Assembly (NCBI GenBank): GCA_913061095.1
Contig: CAJXVM010000007.1
Location: 150,411 to 214,410, forward strand
Direction: 5' to 3'
Origin: an uncultured Ignavibacteria bacterium
Lineage (GTDB): Bacteria; Bacteroidota; Ignavibacteria; SZUA-365
DNA: 64,000 nt
Part shown: one piece after another, positions 62,001 through 64,000 of the stretch
Layout: the number at the start of each line of letters is the position of its first letter
Numbering within the stretch: position 1 is the first letter of the stretch
Translations under genes and position numbers: made by a program
The notes under the pieces: generated by a model
The model's database searches: none
What the model saw: the letters and a program-made list of their open reading frames with translations, nothing else
Told to the model about the DNA's origin: nothing

Positions 62001-63426
62001 TACCGGCAATGTAATTGTAGCTGCCCGTGTTTCCGCTGGAGGTATTTGACGTCTTCGACCCGCTGCCCACGACGGGGACAGCGTCGGCGGAAGTCGCCGA
62101 CGTGGATGCTTCGAGAATGCAATCCTCGACGATATTGTAATCGGCGTCATTCGTGAACCAGATCGCTGAACCGTCCTGGGATCCGGTTGCACGTATTGTC
62201 AGATTTCGGAAGCGGAGATAATCCGCGCCGTCGAGCATGACCACCGCACCGTCTGCCGTATGGGAATAGGTGAGGACGCGTGTCGCGGCATTCCCCGTTC
62301 CGCCGTCGAAGGTCACGGTGTTTGTGGCACTGGCGCCGGGGACGACGCCGATATCGATCTCCTCGTTGTAAGTCCCCGCCGCGACCTGGAATGTCACCGG
62401 ACCACAGAGGCCATACTGCATGAGCGCATCCACGGCGTCCGAGAACGTGCTGAAGTCCGGTGCCGTGCCGCCAATGGTCATAGTACCCGACAGCCCCGCC
62501 ATGACTACGACTTCAAGGGTATCGTTGTAGTTGATGGTGTCCGGCTGATTGTTCGGATTCGTGCTCCATGCGCGAATCGTATACGGCGTATTCGCGGCGA
62601 ACGTGTAGGAGCCGAGCGTGACGGCAGTCGTCTGTGATCCCGCGCCCCCGACTGAATCGAGCAGACCGGACCACGAGATCGGGGTCTGTGTCACATTGTT
62701 GACCGACCAGTTGATTGTCGCGGAGGTCAGCTGCGCGGTACCGAAGTTCTGCAGTTCCACCTGCACACCGTGACTGCCGGCACAGAAGCCGCTGGGCTGC
62801 AGGAGTTGTGAAATGCCGGCATCATACGGCGCCGACGCGGCGAGGTCATAATAGACGGTGCCGCAGAACTCACGTGGGGAAAACGTGAAACTCATGCTGG
62901 TCGTCCCTTGCGTAGGATTCGTTGTCCCTGAACCACCATAGTGATTCGTATTGATGGAGATATCGGAATTCGCAAAGTCGTAGGGTAATGCACCGTTCCG
63001 ATAATTCACGTTTGTCGCACCCGGTGTGAAAATGAAAAATCCCCAGGTTTCGTTCGTATTCATGGGGAAATCCAGCGTGACGTTGATTTCCGTCGGTACA
63101 GAGGGATTGCTTGAATTGTACGAACCCTGACCCAGAAATACCCATCCAGTGTTCGCTGTCGTGAATCCGTTCGCATGTGCCCAGATCTCGGCTGTACCGC
63201 TGTTATCCAGTTCACACCAGAACCGGTACAACCGAACCGGTTTCAGAGCTGTGATTTCAAATCCGATCGCAGCCTGTCCGTTGCCGTAGTGCGGCGGTAC
63301 GGTGGTAACACTATACGCTCCCTGCGCGTATGTCATTTGCGAAAAAGCCGTCATGAGCAGCAACAACAGCACCGCACACTGCATACAGTGCCGAAGCAAC
63401 CACTTCGGGTGAAATAATGACTTCAT
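59050..63426 (-). CDS. Very large secreted beta-helix protein with T9SS type A sorting domain
   Basis: 1458 aa from the ATG at 63426, which places a signal peptide (WLLRHCMQCAVLLLLLMTAF, cleavage after TYAQ) at the N-terminus. Order: unknown beta domain (about 35-185), CARDB-like Ig domain (about 195-305), parallel beta-helix (about 320-765, many NNxI/GNxI-type turns, closing with a CIGADEY cap), a second Ig-like linker (770-890), choice-of-anchor J-like domain (893-1060), the shared 300-residue block (about 1065-1365) and a sorting domain (1366-1458; MQNYPNPFNPVTSVEYAVP, ending VQTRTMTLSK). Beta-helix parts in such proteins often bind or cleave polysaccharide, but no catalytic set is evident. 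Predicted T9SS substrate. Confidence 0.85.
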   Translation of the reverse strand: MKSLFHPKWLLRHCMQCAVLLLLLMTAFSQMTYAQGAYSVTTVPPHYGNGQAAIGFEITALKPVRLYRFWCELDNSGTAEIWAHANGFTTANTGWVFLGQGSYNSSNPSVPTEINVTLDFPMNTNETWGFFIFTPGATNVNYRNGALPYDFANSDISINTNHYGGSGTTNPTQGTTSMSFTFSPREFCGTVYYDLAASAPYDAGISQLLQPSGFCAGSHGVQVELQNFGTAQLTSATINWSVNNVTQTPISWSGLLDSVGGAGSQTTAVTLGSYTFAANTPYTIRAWSTNPNNQPDTINYNDTLEVVVMAGLSGTMTIGGTAPDFSTFSDAVDALMQYGLCGPVTFQVAAGTYNEEIDIGVVPGASATNTVTFDGGTGNAATRVLTYSHTADGAVVMLDGADYLRFRNLTIRATGSQDGSAIWFTNDADYNIVEDCILEASTSATSADAVPVVGSGSKTSNTSSGNTGSYNYIAGNQIRGGYYGIHWQGVTNTDTLASKGNVFYDNDITDWYWYGFYSYYSNALTVENNRILPRSSATSSAYGMYIYYANTGPQIIGNLSVGEAYGLRLYYPNYAHGTYSLTEPRAKVYNNMFIAADQSTSTRYGAYVYRPQYLDFWHNNLIVNSTGSLYYGAYIYTYSGYNDVDIRNNMFATSNPSTASYLLYVRDISVVTGLDYNLYYAPAGPAAGNYFYIDGSPYNWNTLPKTTWNAHSVWGEPYFENDLNDLHSRSPSGYLAGTPIAEVSTDFDGDARHPATPCIGADEYPQPPDEYDMAVIVPQVSYAPDRWTRLEGAVNHRLKVLLENIGLVDDPQNIDVGISDMPMSTIGDALLVETFTPSWDASHRAVVEFSTPITGLTATPSATLYARAFLPGEQNPSNDQAKDTHPVHTTKVYGYEDFENFEDGQNFTYAQGYLPVPGWTTVDNNGGDAPAFLAEKYMMIGLMNPADEWLITPGAPLIGASSFRIGFDFQNYNSVPVTIEVAYGMSPVPGSMTTFATFSNIGMGSFTAQQLWQATGKAGDPYFNTLAGQDGIYYIGIHVTTGTTGYRWSLDNIKFDDNPSPPPKIAYGLPGAPIGDFIDTGSPPIQISATYKQPGLINRIYQVASSTDIYGPNGDFLWAVETNTPWLSVSMEAPDITLQGYNTTPARPRQFQTFTLSVNTSGLAPGVHYGTLVFYGILFNDDFPPPNKGLVALNEPLRVPVELRIISTGYKPGGGSLERRICPLTVAGSPYDFVDAVTMDPIATVNVTSGQITCMTIRCFPNQLPLNLARKRYVQRYWQIEYTGSGWTADITFPYADTEASMVLDPDQLRGIRQPAPLSQWEDPIIHTTSISDVLNRSVTVRDLDEFNIIGNIALAHPYLIFGRDGEGALPAEFALMQNYPNPFNPVTSVEYAVPEEQYVRIAVYNQLGMEVAVLVDGVRPAGYHTALFDATDLASGMYLCRMTAGEFVQTRTMTLSK

Positions 63427-63857
63427 GACAACACCTCGTCGATGATGTGAGATGAAAACAGAGCCTGTGAAGTGCGCATCCCGCGGCACCGGGGAATACT
63501 GTTCGCACCTCATTCCTCGCTCCGAATGAATACGTAATCTATCGCTGAAGCGGCACTGCCGGCCGCTCACACTCATCTCACGACAGCGAAACACCACGGG
63601 AACACAGCAAAAAGGCATGCTGCACCCATGCGCTTCGGGAATCGAGCGATCTCCCGTCCGGTGACGTGCGCTCCGTTCCCCCGAACAGAGATCGCCTCAT
63701 CACCGCCTGTACGGAACACGGGATTTCATCCTGTACGAAAATCACTGAAATGTAGTCAGACGTGCGATAAAAGAAAACATAAAAACAGGAATAATTTTTC
63801 CTGTTATAAATGTTTTTTTGGATGGACAGAATTGTGGTTTGATCAGGAATACCACGT
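63427..63857 (-). other. Long A/T-enriched intergenic region
   Basis: No credible gene. The segment nearest the downstream gene is G/C-rich, while about 63720-63850 is strongly A/T-rich. It contains an 8-bp hairpin AACAGGAA / TTCCTGTT (63784-63791 with 63798-63805), followed by T-rich runs on both sides. It should carry the promoter of the 59050-63426 gene; I could not fix one. The hairpin could be a second terminator for the partial gene at the right edge or an operator. Confidence 0.4.
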
Positions 63858-63889
63858 AAAAGGAGGGGCGGTGAAATCACCGCCCCTCC
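63858..63889 (-). terminator. Intrinsic terminator of the right-edge partial gene
   Basis: A long perfect palindromic stem (63862-63874 with 63877-63889; GGAGGGGCGGTGA on the left arm), realistically 11-12 bp with a short A/T loop, then UUUU on the (-) strand (63858-63861). It begins 36 bases after the stop of the partial gene. Confidence 0.85.
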
Positions 63890-63924
63890 GGTCGAAAGGA
63901 GAAATACGTCCCTGCAGGTATCAC

Positions 63925-64000
63925 CTACTTGGACAGTGTCATGGTTCGTGTCTGCGTGAAGTCGCCCGCAGTCATCCGGTAGATGTACAGGCCCGACGGC
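63925..64000 (-). CDS. C-terminal end of a third T9SS-tailed secreted protein (partial)
   Basis: Only the last 24 codons are inside the window: PSGLYIYRMTAGDFTQTRTM followed by TLSK and TAG. This is the closing strand pair of the same type A sorting domain as in the two large (-) neighbours (MTAGEFVQTRTMTLSK and MAGDYVQTERMTLSK). The rest lies beyond the right edge. It makes a third T9SS-tailed gene in the same orientation. Confidence 0.85.
   Translation of the reverse strand, partial: PSGLYIYRMTAGDFTQTRTMTLSK

Noticed and set aside
63578..63880. 100-codon frame on (-) in the right intergenic region
   Set aside because: It starts inside a terminator stem, crosses A/T-rich sequence and has no ribosome site or recognisable sequence.

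Overview
This 64 kb window is about 57-58% G+C by eye and almost fully coding. It appears to come from a chromosome of the Bacteroidota/Chlorobiota (FCB) supergroup, most likely an Ignavibacteria/Kapabacteria-like lineage rather than a classical Bacteroidia. Three signs support this. Large secreted proteins end in FlgD-like / type IX secretion (T9SS) type A sorting domains with the NYPNPFNP motif. Housekeeping genes have strong AAGGAG-type Shine-Dalgarno sites. The best promoters are of the ordinary -35/-10 type (TTGACT-N17-TAAATT). The lineage is an inference; no rRNA gene is present.

Layout. 0-3.9 kb (+): an exported protein with an internal FlgD-like domain, two lipoproteins and a GT4 glycosyltransferase, closed by an intrinsic terminator that lies inside the opposing gene. 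3.9-6.6 kb (-): a second GT4 glycosyltransferase and a GH13 alpha-amylase-like enzyme. 6.7-12.0 kb (+): an NtrB-like PAS histidine kinase, an NtrC-like sigma-54 activator, then a small exported protein with two DxDGDGINDN motifs translationally coupled to an outer-membrane beta-barrel-like protein. Three inverted repeats and a weak sigma-54-like promoter lie between the regulator and this pair. 12.2-13.1 kb (-): an exported purple-acid-type phosphatase. 13.2-15.8 kb (+): a CrtI-family desaturase and a saccharopine-dehydrogenase/trans-acting enoyl reductase-like protein.

15.8-48.4 kb (all -): an unusually intact transcription/translation superoperon. Read 5' to 3' it is tRNA-Thr(TGT), tRNA-Tyr, tRNA-Gly, tRNA-Thr(GGT), rpmG, tRNA-Trp, secE, nusG, rplK-A-J-L, rpoB-C, rpsL-G, fusA, tuf, the whole S10-spc-alpha cluster (rpsJ to rplQ, including secY, map, infA, rpmJ), engB and a MarC-type membrane protein. 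rpsD (S4) is missing from its usual place between rpsK and rpoA, where a hairpin-rich spacer is found. L17 carries a 165-residue charged tail. Terminator-like hairpins lie directly upstream of rpsJ, rpoB and engB, with little or no room for a new promoter before rpsJ and engB, which suggests regulated read-through.

48.5-52.6 kb (-): folP, cdaA (c-di-AMP synthase), pcm, miaA and an alpha/beta-hydrolase lipoprotein form a tightly packed operon behind a recognisable promoter. 52.7-64 kb: a surface-protein island with two large paralogous secreted proteins on (-), one seven-repeat secreted protein on (+), and the 3' end of a third T9SS-tailed protein running off the right edge. The three (-) genes are followed by strong intrinsic terminators. 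No insertion sequence, CRISPR array, prophage gene or rRNA gene was seen.
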